64,000 bases of DNA, from positions 62,001-126,000 of the forward strand of contig CACFWO010000004.1 in assembly GCA_902570035.1 (NCBI GenBank). Reading direction: 5' to 3'. Shown piece after piece: positions 9,273 to 17,652 of this stretch. Origin of the DNA: an uncultured SAR86 cluster bacterium (GTDB lineage Bacteria > Pseudomonadota > Gammaproteobacteria > Magnimaribacterales > AG-339-G14). The position numbers and the translations under genes were made by a program. Position 1 is the stretch's first letter; each line of letters begins with the position of its first letter. The notes below the pieces were generated by a model. That model saw only the letters and a program-made list of their open reading frames with translations. It was not told the origin of the DNA and searched no databases.

Positions 9273-10245
9273 TTTTTTCCTTAATTTGCTCTAAATTTTT
9301 ATTAGCTTCATCTCTAGCTTTAGTTTCACCAGCCTCTAATGTGTCTTCTATCAATTTAGGATTATCTATTAATTCGAAATATTTATCTCTAAGAGGTAAT
9401 ATTTCTTGATTAATTTTTGAAAATAATTTTTTCTTGGCGTCCCCCCAACCAATTCCGTCTTCAAACTCTTTTTTTATCTCATTTATTTCTTCTTCATCAG
9501 AAAAGTGATCAAAGTACTGAAAAATAATTGAATCTTTTGTTTCTTTTTTTTCACCAGGTTCTTTTGAATCGGTTTTAATTTTATTGATGGATTTTTGCAA
9601 AGTTTTTTCTGAGGAAAATAAATCTATAGAGTTATTGTAACTTTTGCTCATCTTTCTTCCGTCTGTACCAATTAATAAATCGAGAGATTCATTAATTATA
9701 GGCTCAGGTAATTGAAAAAAATTTTCATAAGTTTTGTTAAATTTATCTGCTATGTCACGAGTAATCTCTAAATGTTGTTTTTGGTCCTTTCCTACAGGAA
9801 CATATTTAGGATTGAACATCAAAATATCTGCTGACATCAACACTGGATAACTAAATAAACCGTGAGAAATGCCATAGTCTTCATCGTTTTTATTTTCTTT
9901 ATTTAGATCAACTGCAGCTTTGTATGCATGCGCCCTGTTAAGGAGTCCTTTAGGAGCCATACAAGACAAGATCCAATTTAATTCAAGTATTTGTGGAACT
10001 TTCGATTGCCTGTAAAAAAGAGAGTTTTTACTATCAAGTCCGCATGCTAACCATGTCGCAGCTATCTTCATGGAAGATTCTTTTACGGCGTTAGGATCAT
10101 TAACTTTTATCAGAGAATGATAGTCAGCTAGAAAGAGATAGGATTTGAATTTCTTACTTAGCTTTATAGCAGGTTTTATAGCTCCAACGTAATTGCCTAA
10201 ATGAGGCGTTCCAGTAGTTGTAATACCTGTAAGAGAGGAATCCAT
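9262..10245 (-). CDS. trpS: Tryptophanyl-tRNA synthetase
   Basis: Class I aminoacyl-tRNA synthetase that charges tRNA-Trp. The 327 residues show the HIGH-type motif TPHLGNY near residue 14, PVGKDQKQHLEITRDIA, and the KMSKS loop GRKMSKSYNN near 197; length is usual. The start MDSSLTGITTTGTPHLG matches the family, so the ATG at 10245 is the natural one. There is no Shine-Dalgarno sequence: upstream lies only TATACTTATATA and then the U-tract of a terminator that ends a structured RNA. This suggests either leader-mediated attenuation or a leaderless transcript. The next gene overlaps by 11 bp. Confidence 0.95.
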   Translation of the reverse strand: MDSSLTGITTTGTPHLGNYVGAIKPAIKLSKKFKSYLFLADYHSLIKVNDPNAVKESSMKIAATWLACGLDSKNSLFYRQSKVPQILELNWILSCMAPKGLLNRAHAYKAAVDLNKENKNDEDYGISHGLFSYPVLMSADILMFNPKYVPVGKDQKQHLEITRDIADKFNKTYENFFQLPEPIINESLDLLIGTDGRKMSKSYNNSIDLFSSEKTLQKSINKIKTDSKEPGEKKETKDSIIFQYFDHFSDEEEINEIKKEFEDGIGWGDAKKKLFSKINQEILPLRDKYFELIDNPKLIEDTLEAGETKARDEANKNLEQIKEKIGI

Positions 10246-10251
10246 TATATA

Positions 10252-10283
10252 AGTATAAAAAAAAACACCACAAAAGTGGTGTT
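10252..10283 (-). terminator. Intrinsic terminator between structured RNA and trpS
   Basis: On the minus strand AACACCAC-TTTT-GTGGTGTT forms an 8-bp perfect hairpin followed by a run of T residues. It ends 7-10 nt before the trpS ATG, so it either finishes an independent small RNA or acts as the switchable terminator of an attenuator. Confidence 0.85.
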
Positions 10284-10439
10284 TTATCGAAGTTGAAGGG
10301 GTTCAGTGGGTTCTACTGATGCAGGCGATTGACCCGTCTCCCTGCAGGTGGCTGAGTTTCCTCAGTTCTTCTCACCCTTCTTCTTCTCATCTTTTACTTC
10401 TGTTTAATCGTCTCGAGTTAATTAAATTTAGTTAAAAGA
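10252..10439 (-). ncRNA. Candidate structured RNA upstream of trpS (four-way-junction fold plus terminator)
   Basis: Read on the minus strand, a stretch with clearly higher G+C than its surroundings (about 56% over 86 nt) folds into nested helices with perfect pairing. A closing stem GAAGGG/CCCTTC (10375-10380 with 10295-10300) encloses CTGAG-GAAA-CTCAG (10352-10365), TGCAGG...CCTGCA (10320-10346) and TCAGT...ACTGA (10303-10319). A strong intrinsic terminator follows. It is not tRNA, 6S, 4.5S/SRP, tmRNA or RNase P by their core motifs. It could be a free small RNA or a trpS leader (riboswitch/attenuator). The 5' end is approximate, placed from a promoter-like sequence. A 25-codon arginine-rich ORF (10313-10390) overlaps but looks incidental. 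Confidence 0.6.
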
Positions 10440-10445
10440 CTGATA

Positions 10446-10476
10446 TTTATACTAATGATTTTTTTGTTTGATTCAA
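10446..10476 (-). promoter_or_regulatory. Possible promoter for the structured RNA
   Basis: On the minus strand TTGAAT (-35-like, 10471-10476) and TATAAA (-10-like, 10446-10451) are separated by 19 bp in an AT-rich stretch. The -10 match is good, but the spacer is long and the background is AT-rich, so confidence is low. Confidence 0.35.
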
Positions 10477-10563
10477 TACCTAAAATGCACTTTTTAAGAT
10501 TAATTTCTTATTAAAAAAGTTTTTTATATTTATATATAAGATAAAAAATAAATTGGTTAATTT

Positions 10564-11094
10564 TTAATCAATTATAGAAAAGATTTCTTCAATTGAGTCA
10601 TATAAATTGAACATATTGAATGTTTTTTCATTAAAAAAACCTTCATCTTTTGCGTGCTTAAGAAATATTTTTAGTGAATCATAAAAGCCGTTCGTGTTTA
10701 GGATAAAAATTGGTTTATCTATAATGTGAAGTTGATTCCATGCCATGATTTCAAAGATCTCCTCATATGATCCGACTCCTCCTGGTAACAAAATAAAACA
10801 ATCAGCAGCATCAGACATAAGTTGTTTTCTTTCATGCATGGTTTGAACAATTTTTAATTCCTGGATACTCTCATGGCCTGCCTCCATATCAAGCAGTCTT
10901 TCAGTAATAACTCCATAAACGTCACCTCCTTCAGAAAGACAGCCGTTTGCGAGCTCATTCATCAAGCCTACTCCTCCTCCTCCATAAACAAGTTTATGGT
11001 TTGAGATAGCAATTTGTTTACCTAATTCAAAGGCTGTTTCGGCATAAACAGAATCCTTACCAATTGATGAACTTAGAAAGACGCAAATATTCAT
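10564..11094 (-). CDS. LOG family (TIGR00730) nucleotide 5'-monophosphate phosphoribohydrolase
   Basis: A 176-residue Rossmann-like protein of the LOG family, which releases a base from nucleoside 5'-monophosphates such as cytokinin ribotides; the bacterial role is often nucleotide clean-up. The two signature motifs are present: YGGGGVGLMNELANGC near 47 and PGGVGSYEEIFEIMAW near 104. The ORF track runs 12 codons further into tRNA-Ser; MNICVFLSSSIG is the correct start. That ATG is only 8 nt after the tRNA CCA end (TTATAAAA), with no ribosome-binding site, so it is probably cotranscribed with the tRNA. The 318-bp gap after it holds the structured RNA and AT-rich sequence. Confidence 0.85.
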   Translation of the reverse strand: MNICVFLSSSIGKDSVYAETAFELGKQIAISNHKLVYGGGGVGLMNELANGCLSEGGDVYGVITERLLDMEAGHESIQELKIVQTMHERKQLMSDAADCFILLPGGVGSYEEIFEIMAWNQLHIIDKPIFILNTNGFYDSLKIFLKHAKDEGFFNEKTFNMFNLYDSIEEIFSIID

Positions 11095-11102
11095 TTTTAT
11101 AA

Positions 11103-11194
11103 TGGCGGAGGGGGTGGGATTCGAACCCACGAGGCCATTTCTGACCTGCTGGTTTTCAAGACCAGTGCATTCAACCAGACTCTGCCACCCCTCC
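11103..11194 (-). tRNA. tRNA-Ser(TGA)
   Basis: GGAGGGGTGGCAGAGTCTGG opens a class II tRNA. The anticodon loop CTTGAAA gives anticodon TGA, a long variable arm follows, then GGTTCGAATCC and an encoded CCA. The acceptor stem GGAGGGG pairs with CCCCTCC apart from normal offsets. The gene for the LOG protein starts 8 nt downstream. Confidence 0.95.
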
Positions 11195-11286
11195 TTTTTG
11201 GTTTGCCTATTCTATATGAGTTTCAGAACGATGAAAGATTTTACTCGGGGAAAGAATAAGAATTTGTATACCTATGGATTATTAGG

Positions 11287-11652
11287 TTATTCAAGGTCAA
11301 TTGCATATTTTTTTAAAATCTTAATATCAATTATTGATGTAGATTTTTGATGACTTTTTCTCAGATAGACCATAGGTGCTTTTCCTTTCTCGTATGCTTC
11401 AAGCCATCTATTTGCACAAACACACCATTTATCGCCTTCTTTTAACCCTGGGAAATCATATTCTGGCCTTGGAGTGGATAAATCGTTACCCATACTTTTT
11501 GAAAATTCTAAAAAATCATTTGTTATTAATGTACAAACTGTATGCGTTCCAAAATCTAATTTATCTGTATTACAAAAACCATCTCTGTAGAAACCTGTTA
11601 TTGGGTTTGTACAACATTCTTCTATGTCTTCATTAAATATATTTTTTTGCAT
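11287..11652 (-). CDS. DUF2237 family protein
   Basis: A 121-residue cytoplasmic protein with the family's cysteine-rich pattern: ECCTNPITGFYRDGFC near the start, HTVC, and KWCVCANRWLEAYEKGKAP, which is the strongly conserved DUF2237 core. Function is unknown; the cysteines suggest metal or redox chemistry. The stop of the upstream SDR-like gene is 1 bp away, so they are in one operon. About 90 bp to the tRNA-Ser contain no gene. Confidence 0.8.
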   Translation of the reverse strand: MQKNIFNEDIEECCTNPITGFYRDGFCNTDKLDFGTHTVCTLITNDFLEFSKSMGNDLSTPRPEYDFPGLKEGDKWCVCANRWLEAYEKGKAPMVYLRKSHQKSTSIIDIKILKKYAIDLE

Positions 11653-11653
11653 T

Positions 11654-12310
11654 TTATATCCAAGATTGAAAATCTTTGAAATCGAAGTAATTGATTCCAG
11701 ATTTACTTTTTATAGAATTGTTAACCACTTGCTTGGCAACCGCATTAGCAGAGATGCTCCTAAATTTTTTAAGTGGTCCGTATAGAAGAGGATCTACAAA
11801 TATTGATGCCATGTCTGCCAAAAGAATATCAAATCGATATTTATTCCCTCTTAAATGTCCTGGTTGGAATATATTTGTAGAATCAAATCCAATATTAATT
11901 ATTTCTTTCTCAACCATTCCCTTAGTTTTTAAATAATAATTCCAAGATTGGGAGTTAGCGCCAACTGCTGAAATAATCGATATATTTTTTGCTCCTGCAT
12001 CTTTAGCTTTTTTTGCTATTTCAAGTTGATAAGTGAAATCTACTAAGAATAAATTCTTCTTGAGGTTTTCATTCATGATCCCCATTACATTATGAAAGAA
12101 GAGCGGAAAACCTAGTGAAAGAAATACATGTTCTATTTGTGGAATTTCTAATTCCGAAAGTTTTTTAAAATCTATAATCAGTTGTTCTGTATTCTTGGGT
12201 AAGGTATTAATCTTCCTTCTACTTAGAGCCAAAGTCTCATTTTGACAAAGGCTTAATTCGTCAAGAATTCTATTTCCTAAAAATCCTGTCGATCCAGCTA
12301 ATAAATTCAT
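11654..12310 (-). CDS. NAD(P)-binding atypical SDR (HTATIP2/NmrA-like)
   Basis: A 218-residue protein with a glycine-rich dinucleotide motif at the very N-terminus (LLAGSTGFLGNRIL), ISAVGANSQSWNYYLKTKGMVE in the active-site region (YYLKTK giving a YxxxK-like pair) and FQPGHLRG. These features match the small HTATIP2-like oxidoreductases, often linked to redox sensing or quinone reduction. The start overlaps the alpha/beta hydrolase stop by 4 bp (ATGA). Substrate unknown. Confidence 0.75.
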   Translation of the reverse strand: MNLLAGSTGFLGNRILDELSLCQNETLALSRRKINTLPKNTEQLIIDFKKLSELEIPQIEHVFLSLGFPLFFHNVMGIMNENLKKNLFLVDFTYQLEIAKKAKDAGAKNISIISAVGANSQSWNYYLKTKGMVEKEIINIGFDSTNIFQPGHLRGNKYRFDILLADMASIFVDPLLYGPLKKFRSISANAVAKQVVNNSIKSKSGINYFDFKDFQSWI

Positions 12311-13056
12311 CCCTGAATATCCTTCATTAAATTATCTGCAACCCAGCTTATCGACCAATTATGTCCCAATTTATTATTTTTATATGTACCAGGAAGTCTA
12401 GTAACTTTGCTTCCTACAATCTCAACGTTTTGTGGATCATAATTAAGATTCTTAAAAGCACCATCCAATTTTTGAATTGTTCTCCATTCGAATAAAGAGG
12501 ATTTTTTAGGTATTTGAGTAGGTGTTTTGTAATTACAGTTGAGAGAAAGACTTCCTAAACCTCTAAGAGGTGCTGCTATAGTATGAACTTCCAAAGGTAA
12601 TTCACCTGTCCATTGCTCCATAAAAGATACGACTAATAAACCACCATAGCTATGGCCAAATAAAACTACGTTTTGAATATTCTTATTGTTCTTCAATTTA
12701 TCCTGTATAAATTCATTGAGTAAACTTACTGAAGGATTAACACAAGAATTATCATCCCATCTAAAAAATGTGATTAAGTTTGTATCTGTATCTATAACTT
12801 CAAGAGGATATACCCATTCATATCCCCTGCTATTATTTCCATGGACTGAAACTACCAAAGTATCTTGATTATTATCATTAAGCTCTAATTCATGAAGACC
12901 ATTAGGCATTGCCATCAATTTTAAGCCAGCTTCAAAAACATCATTAGTTGATTTCAATAGATCTATATTTACTTCGTTATGCTTATTTATAGATCTATCA
13001 TCCGAACAACTGATTGCCAGAAAAAATAAAGATAATTTAAATAAATTAATTTTCAT
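12307..13056 (-). CDS. Putative alpha/beta-hydrolase lipoprotein
   Basis: A 249-residue exported protein. Its N-terminus MKINLFKLSLFFLAISC is a lipoprotein signal with lipobox AISC. The mature part contains a nucleophile elbow GHSYGG near residue 136 and an HGNNSRGYEW oxyanion-type motif, both as in alpha/beta hydrolases. A C-terminal GHNWS could supply the catalytic histidine. An esterase or lipase anchored in the envelope is the best guess. It overlaps the next gene by 4 bp. Confidence 0.7.
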   Translation of the reverse strand: MKINLFKLSLFFLAISCSDDRSINKHNEVNIDLLKSTNDVFEAGLKLMAMPNGLHELELNDNNQDTLVVSVHGNNSRGYEWVYPLEVIDTDTNLITFFRWDDNSCVNPSVSLLNEFIQDKLKNNKNIQNVVLFGHSYGGLLVVSFMEQWTGELPLEVHTIAAPLRGLGSLSLNCNYKTPTQIPKKSSLFEWRTIQKLDGAFKNLNYDPQNVEIVGSKVTRLPGTYKNNKLGHNWSISWVADNLMKDIQG

Positions 13057-13068
13057 AAAAATTTATGT

Positions 13069-13458
13069 CTATAATCTTTTTATTGCACATAATTTGTTTC
13101 CAGAAGGATCTCTTAAATAAGCTAAATAAATTTTAATATCATCGTATTGTCTTATTCCAGGTGGCTCTTCAATGGATACGCCGCCATTTTCTACACCAAC
13201 CTTGTGCCATTCATTACCCATAGCTTCGTCTTTTATATTAAAACCTATAGTGGATCCGTTCCCAGGTGTAGCAGGTTGATTATCTATTGGTTCAGAAATA
13301 CAAAAGGTCATTCCTTCTAAAAAATAAAAATATCTTTTTTGACCTGTTAAATTTGGAAACAACCTGCCTTCTTCTGCACCTAGGACTCCCATGACTTTGT
13401 CATAGAATTTTTTTGATTTTTCTATATTATTTGCTCCAACCATAATATGACTAAACAT
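13069..13458 (-). CDS. VOC (glyoxalase/bleomycin-resistance) family protein
   Basis: A single-domain 129-residue VOC protein. It begins MFSHIMVGANNIEKSKKFYD, the usual metal-binding first strand and helix, and ends YLRDPSGNKLCAI, the second half-site. The middle has GNGSTIGFNIKD. These proteins bind a metal and act as lyases, dioxygenases or binding proteins; the substrate cannot be inferred. A good ribosome-binding site (GGAGG) precedes the ATG. The neighbour upstream is a glutathione S-transferase-like gene, which may mean a detoxification pair. Confidence 0.8.
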   Translation of the reverse strand: MFSHIMVGANNIEKSKKFYDKVMGVLGAEEGRLFPNLTGQKRYFYFLEGMTFCISEPIDNQPATPGNGSTIGFNIKDEAMGNEWHKVGVENGGVSIEEPPGIRQYDDIKIYLAYLRDPSGNKLCAIKRL

Positions 13459-13481
13459 AATTTCCTCCGAATTATTTGTAA

Positions 13482-14261
13482 TTACAATTTATACCAATCT
13501 AAATAAGATCCCATAACAGATGAGAATTCTTCTTGCTCTGATAGATAAAGTAAATGATTAATAGATTTAGGATAAGTATCTTTGATGTCTAAAGAAATAA
13601 TATGGAATCCCTGATTTTTTAAAATTTCTTGATACTTCCCTTCACGCAAAAATTGAGAAAAATCACAAACAAAGGAAATATCAGCCAAAGTTAAATCATC
13701 GCCTGAGATATATTCTGATTTAGATAGTGCTGATTCAATTCCATCTAAATAAAATTCATAAGCTAACTTCATTCTGTCGTAAGTATATTTACTTAAAGAT
13801 TCAATAGAGAGAATGTAGACTTGGTGCTCCCTAGAAAAAACTAAATTTGCATCTAAAAAACTGTCAATCCGTGAACTTAATGATGGATCGTTCTTACCGT
13901 AGAGAGAGTCAGAATTACCTAATCTCGCTACTGACCTCATAATACTGTTGGATTCAAAAACACCAACCTTATCATCACCAACAAAAGCTGCGGGAACAGT
14001 TCCAAATGGATGAGCTTCTAAAAATTCATCCGTCTTGTAAAGATCTCCTGAAAATCCTCTTTTTCCTTTTCGAGCGTGTGGACTGACTGATTTTTCATCA
14101 TCCGACAAAGCTTTAGCATCATAATCCCATAACCAATTAGCAAGATTCTTTGGTTTATCTCCTATTACTTCAACATCTACGTTTGCAAATTTTGCAGTAA
14201 TTAAAGATTTCCAAACCCTCGGATTAGGTAGATAGGAAAAAATTCTTATTTTTGAAGACAT
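13482..14261 (-). CDS. Glutathione S-transferase family protein
   Basis: A 259-residue GST fold. The N-terminal thioredoxin-like part (RIFSYLPNPRVWKSLITAKF) ends with FGTVPAAFVGDDKVGVFESNSIMR, where the cis-proline and ESNSI match the glutathione-binding site. The helical C-terminal half contains SKSEYISGDDLTLADISFVCDF, the GST N-cap motif. An insert between the strands is unusual (WLWDYDAKALSDDEK, HARKGKRGFSG). The start is 3 bp from the tdk stop, so it follows tdk in an operon. Confidence 0.75.
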   Translation of the reverse strand: MSSKIRIFSYLPNPRVWKSLITAKFANVDVEVIGDKPKNLANWLWDYDAKALSDDEKSVSPHARKGKRGFSGDLYKTDEFLEAHPFGTVPAAFVGDDKVGVFESNSIMRSVARLGNSDSLYGKNDPSLSSRIDSFLDANLVFSREHQVYILSIESLSKYTYDRMKLAYEFYLDGIESALSKSEYISGDDLTLADISFVCDFSQFLREGKYQEILKNQGFHIISLDIKDTYPKSINHLLYLSEQEEFSSVMGSYLDWYKL

Positions 14262-14263
14262 AA

Positions 14264-14842
14264 TTATTTAAGTTGTTTAAGAAAAAAATGTTTGCGACAC
14301 AATGAAACATAGGATTCATTGCCACCGATCATTATTTGATCGCCTTTTGTAATAATTTTTCCATCCTTTGAAACTCGAACAATCATAGTAGCTTTTCTTC
14401 CGCACCAGCATATTGTCTTAATTTCTTTAATGTTATCTGCCCACGCTAAAAGAAATTTACTGCCTTCAAAAAGTTCCCCTCTAAAGTCAGTTCTAATACC
14501 AAATGTCAACACAGGAATATTTAAATTGTCTGCAATTTCAGAAAGTTGTTTGATTTGGTTTTTTTTTAAAAATTGTGCTTCGTCAACTAAGACACATGAA
14601 ATGTTCTTTTTAGAATTTTCTACATGAAATAAATCTAATATATTTGTACCCTCATCAAAAATTTTTGCTTTTTTAGTCAGCCCTATTCTAGAAGTAATAT
14701 TGCCCTTGCCAGATCTATTATCTTTTTTTGATGTGATGAGGAGAGTATGCATCCCTCTTTCTTGATAATTATGACTAGCTTGGAGCAATGCCGTTGATTT
14801 ACCAGCATTCATTGATGAATAATTAAAATATAATTTAGCCAA
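14264..14842 (-). CDS. tdk: Thymidine kinase (type II)
   Basis: This cytoplasmic salvage enzyme phosphorylates thymidine using ATP. The 192 residues begin [20 protein letters not shown], with the P-loop MNAGKS, then have VLVDEAQFL (Walker B), [15 protein letters not shown] and a zinc ribbon with CWCGRKA and CRKH near the C-terminus. Length is usual. It is divergent from the methyltransferase gene with a 35-bp gap. The window also holds a NupC-type nucleoside transporter, which would feed this salvage step. Confidence 0.93.
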   Translation of the reverse strand: MAKLYFNYSSMNAGKSTALLQASHNYQERGMHTLLITSKKDNRSGKGNITSRIGLTKKAKIFDEGTNILDLFHVENSKKNISCVLVDEAQFLKKNQIKQLSEIADNLNIPVLTFGIRTDFRGELFEGSKFLLAWADNIKEIKTICWCGRKATMIVRVSKDGKIITKGDQIMIGGNESYVSLCRKHFFLKQLK

Positions 14843-14877
14843 GTCTAAAATGTTAAAAATACAATATAATTGAATTG

Positions 14878-15498
14878 ATGAGTTTTTACGAAAAAAAAAT
14901 ATTGCCTAAGGTTCTTGATTTGCTTTGCGGATCATCCCCTATTATTTATCAGAGAAAAAAAATTGTTCCTAAAGTAAGTGGTAATGTTCTTGAAATTGGA
15001 ATTGGTTCTGGCTTGAATCTTCCACACTACAACGTATCTAATATAAGCAACATAACTGCTTTAGATCCTGCTGAAGAATTAACTGATATCGCAAAAAAAA
15101 GAATTTCTGAATTAGATCTTGATATCGATGTAATAAACTGTGGAGCTGAAGAAATCCCGCTAGAATCAAAATCCTTTGATTCAATACTTATTACTTATAC
15201 CTTGTGCTCTATTGAAAACTTAGATGACTCAATGAAAGAAATAAGAAGAGTGCTTAAGGATGATGGAACTCTATTTTTTTGTGAACACGGAATTGCTCCA
15301 GACCTAAAAACAAAGAATTGGCAAAATAAAATTAATCCTATCTGGAAAAAACTAATGGGTGGATGCAATATCAATAGAGACATACCTGAAATAATTTCTA
15401 ACTCAAAATTAGAAATAGTTGATCTTGAGACTATGTTTCTCCCAGGCACGCCTAGAATTGCGGGTTTTAATTATTGGGGCACAGCCAAAACCAATTAG
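14878..15498 (+). CDS. Class I SAM-dependent methyltransferase (UbiE/METTL7-like)
   Basis: A 206-residue methyltransferase. [15 protein letters not shown] near residue 40 is motif I that binds S-adenosylmethionine; [12 protein letters not shown] is motif II and [34 protein letters not shown] covers motifs IV-VI. The pattern CSI..EI.RVLKPGG..FFCEHG resembles the METTL7/phospholipid methyltransferase group. The ORF track uses TTG at 14875; the ATG three bases later is the more likely start. Substrate unknown. The 3' end is convergent with the 126-residue gene, 2 bp apart. Confidence 0.8.
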   Translation: MSFYEKKILPKVLDLLCGSSPIIYQRKKIVPKVSGNVLEIGIGSGLNLPHYNVSNISNITALDPAEELTDIAKKRISELDLDIDVINCGAEEIPLESKSFDSILITYTLCSIENLDDSMKEIRRVLKDDGTLFFCEHGIAPDLKTKNWQNKINPIWKKLMGGCNINRDIPEIISNSKLEIVDLETMFLPGTPRIAGFNYWGTAKTN

Positions 15499-15500
15499 AT

Positions 15501-15881
15501 TCAATAAGTCAGACATCTATATGTAATTTGGCTTTTATGTTTTCCTGAATCGAATATTTCTTTTATTTCTCCTTTTTCAATATCCAGCATCAAATTCCAA
15601 TTTCCATAAGAATTATTTAAATTTGAAATTTTCTTGTTAGCTTTTATAAATTTTTTACTCTTTCCTGTAATTTTGTATTTCAAAGGTGTTAACTTAAATT
15701 TTTGAGGATATTTTAAAATTTCATTTTTTTTAAAATCTATTTCATAAATTAATACCATCCTGGTCTGATCGATGGTTTTTTTTCCTTTTTCGTAATGAAT
15801 ACTTTGAACATTCTCACAATTTAATTTCATATCCATTGACAAAAGTGTGGGCGCAAATAAAAGAAAAATTAAATATTTCAT
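15501..15881 (-). CDS. Uncharacterised secreted protein
   Basis: A 126-residue protein I do not recognise. MKYLIFLLFAPTLLSMDM looks like a signal peptide, so the mature protein would be periplasmic. The rest is basic and beta-rich (LTPLKYKITGKSKKFIK, SYGNWNLMLDIEKGEIK) with two cysteines (NCENV and RCLTY) that could form a disulfide. It shares one base with the SDR stop upstream, which implies cotranscription. Confidence 0.6.
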   Translation of the reverse strand: MKYLIFLLFAPTLLSMDMKLNCENVQSIHYEKGKKTIDQTRMVLIYEIDFKKNEILKYPQKFKLTPLKYKITGKSKKFIKANKKISNLNNSYGNWNLMLDIEKGEIKEIFDSGKHKSQITYRCLTY

Positions 15882-16657
15882 TAGAATAAGGATGAAGAAT
15901 TACCTCCATCCACTGAAATATTTTGACCTGAAATATATGAAGCTTGTTCGGAGCATAAAAAGCATACAATGCTAGCAAATTCTTCTACTGTTCCCATTCG
16001 TCCAGCAGAAAGTTGTTTTTCCATTGAATCTTTAGCTTCTTCAAAAGATACCTTCATCAATTCTGATTGCATTTCAATTATTTGAGTTTGTCTGTCTGTA
16101 TCAATTCTTTCAGGGAGAACATTATTGATGGTTATATTATGTTTAGCTACATCTCTTGATAAGGCTTTGGATATCCCGTGAAGGCCTGATCTTGCGCTGG
16201 TTGATAATCCCAACAGAATATTTGGATTTTTTACCATAGCAGATGTGATATTAACTATTCTGCCAAATTTTCTTTTTTTCATGCCAGGAATTACATCCTG
16301 CATAAATAATGTAGAAGATAAAAAATTTGATTTAAAAGCATCAATGAAATCAGACTCGGTCCAGTCATAGAAATTCCCTGGAGGGGGGCCACCGGAATTA
16401 TTAATAAGTATGTCTGGATCAGTACACTTTTCTAAAAGTCCCTTTCTTGTATCTTCATCTTCAATTTTTCCTAAGACATAATCGACAATAAAACCAGCTT
16501 GAGTGAATTCTTTCACTGTCTGTTCTAGAGATTTTTCGTTTACTCCGTTAAGGAATATTTTGACTCCCTCTTTTGCAAGAGACCAAGCGCAGGCTTTCCC
16601 TAGACCTCTGCTTGATGCCGGAATAATTGCTTTTTTATCAATTAATCCAAAATCCAA
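15881..16657 (-). CDS. SDR oxidoreductase of the BKR-like atypical group
   Basis: A 258-residue short-chain dehydrogenase. PASSRGLGKACAWSLA binds the cofactor, INNSGGPPPG is the structural NNAG-type motif, and SYISGQNISVDGG is the usual C-terminal strand. The active-site region reads NITSAMVKNPNILLGLSTSARSG, so the catalytic YxxxK is replaced by SxxxR; this is a known trait of a beta-ketoacyl-ACP-reductase-like subgroup often found with aromatic degradation genes. It directly follows the extradiol dioxygenase gene with no gap. It could be a dehydrogenase in the same pathway or a non-classical enzyme. Confidence 0.8.
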   Translation of the reverse strand: MDFGLIDKKAIIPASSRGLGKACAWSLAKEGVKIFLNGVNEKSLEQTVKEFTQAGFIVDYVLGKIEDEDTRKGLLEKCTDPDILINNSGGPPPGNFYDWTESDFIDAFKSNFLSSTLFMQDVIPGMKKRKFGRIVNITSAMVKNPNILLGLSTSARSGLHGISKALSRDVAKHNITINNVLPERIDTDRQTQIIEMQSELMKVSFEEAKDSMEKQLSAGRMGTVEEFASIVCFLCSEQASYISGQNISVDGGNSSSLF

Positions 16658-17629
16658 TTAGACGCCCTCAGAATTACCAAATGTAGCTGTAATATCTGGT
16701 CCCCATTGCATTCCTGCAGCTTCTGAAATATCTATTATTCCTGGCTTAACTTTATTATCAAATAAATCTCCATCAGTTTGATGCTCATGTACATGACCGT
16801 ATGGAGAACGCCAATAATCAAAAATTTGACTGCCTGCAAAATGGCGTCCTATCCCCCACTCATGTCTATAACTTTTTTCCTTAAGAACCTCATGACCTAA
16901 AAAAATGTCATCCACTTCAACGACTTCATAGGCGCAATGATTGAAACCACTTTTAAGATCCGATGAAAGATTACTTTGTAGAAGAAAAGAATGATGATCA
17001 GTTAATTTATTTCCTAGATCACATCTACAAAAAAGTGCTACATAAATACCAGAGCCTTTACCGAGTTCTACCTTGTCAGAAGGTATAAGACCTAAATGTT
17101 TGTTATACCAATCAAAAGAAACCGATGGATCATTAACATTGATTGCAAGATGACCTAGTTTTTTTATTTTTGAACTTCGAGGTTTGCCAACCCTTCTTGG
17201 TTGATTTTTTCTTGGACTAGTTTCTTTGCCTATACCGCCAGAATTAAATGGTTCTGCAACGAGATCTTTCTTATTAAATTTTTTCGTTTTCATGCCAAAT
17301 ATCACTTCTACTTTTAGACCATCCGGATCCAAGGCTTCAACTACAAAACCACCTCCAGGTGATTTTAATTTTTTAACTTCACTAAAATCTTCTGTTTTAG
17401 ATAATTTGTTTAAGTCGTTCATAGATTTTGCATAAAAAGCAGATCCGATAAATTTCTTTTTTCCTTTGATCGTCTTATGAATAAATTTATGCGGCCCTAG
17501 ACCTTGCATATAAAGCTCAGTACTAGTCTTTTTTGTAGTAACTAATCCAAAATCTTTAAGAAATGCTTCTTGTTTATTTAAACTTGGTACTTGCAAAATA
17601 GGATATGCAACATCTATAACTTTAATCAT
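16658..17629 (-). CDS. Type I extradiol dioxygenase-like VOC protein
   Basis: A 323-residue protein with two VOC modules, the layout of type I extradiol ring-cleavage dioxygenases such as 2,3-dihydroxybiphenyl dioxygenase. The C-terminal module has the iron ligands in the right places: His in LGHLAINV near 157, His in FNHCAYEV near 230, and Glu in GHVHEHQTDGD near 281; SYRHEWGIGRHFAGSQIFDYW is the typical substrate-side stretch. It would cleave a catechol ring using O2. A basic insert (SPRKNQPRRVGKPRSSKIKK) separates the modules. The gene is divergent from a flavin hydroxylase, 23 bp between starts, supporting an aromatic pathway. Confidence 0.82.
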   Translation of the reverse strand: MIKVIDVAYPILQVPSLNKQEAFLKDFGLVTTKKTSTELYMQGLGPHKFIHKTIKGKKKFIGSAFYAKSMNDLNKLSKTEDFSEVKKLKSPGGGFVVEALDPDGLKVEVIFGMKTKKFNKKDLVAEPFNSGGIGKETSPRKNQPRRVGKPRSSKIKKLGHLAINVNDPSVSFDWYNKHLGLIPSDKVELGKGSGIYVALFCRCDLGNKLTDHHSFLLQSNLSSDLKSGFNHCAYEVVEVDDIFLGHEVLKEKSYRHEWGIGRHFAGSQIFDYWRSPYGHVHEHQTDGDLFDNKVKPGIIDISEAAGMQWGPDITATFGNSEGV

Positions 17630-17652
17630 GTTTTTATTCTAAAATATTTTAA

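Noticed and set aside
10295-10380. Structured RNA as tRNA, 4.5S or 6S RNA
   Set aside because: No TTCGA T-loop, no GGTCAGGTCCGGAAGGAAGCAGC-like SRP core, and no 6S-type long central-bubble hairpin are present.
10313-10390. 25-codon ORF MRRRRVRRTEETQPPAG... on the minus strand before trpS
   Set aside because: It uses GC-rich codons unlike nearby genes, has only a weak ribosome-binding site, and coincides with the perfectly paired stems, so RNA structure explains the sequence better.
11102-11350. 82-residue ORF in the track on the plus strand
   Set aside because: It runs through tRNA-Ser(TGA) on its opposite strand and has no ribosome-binding site.
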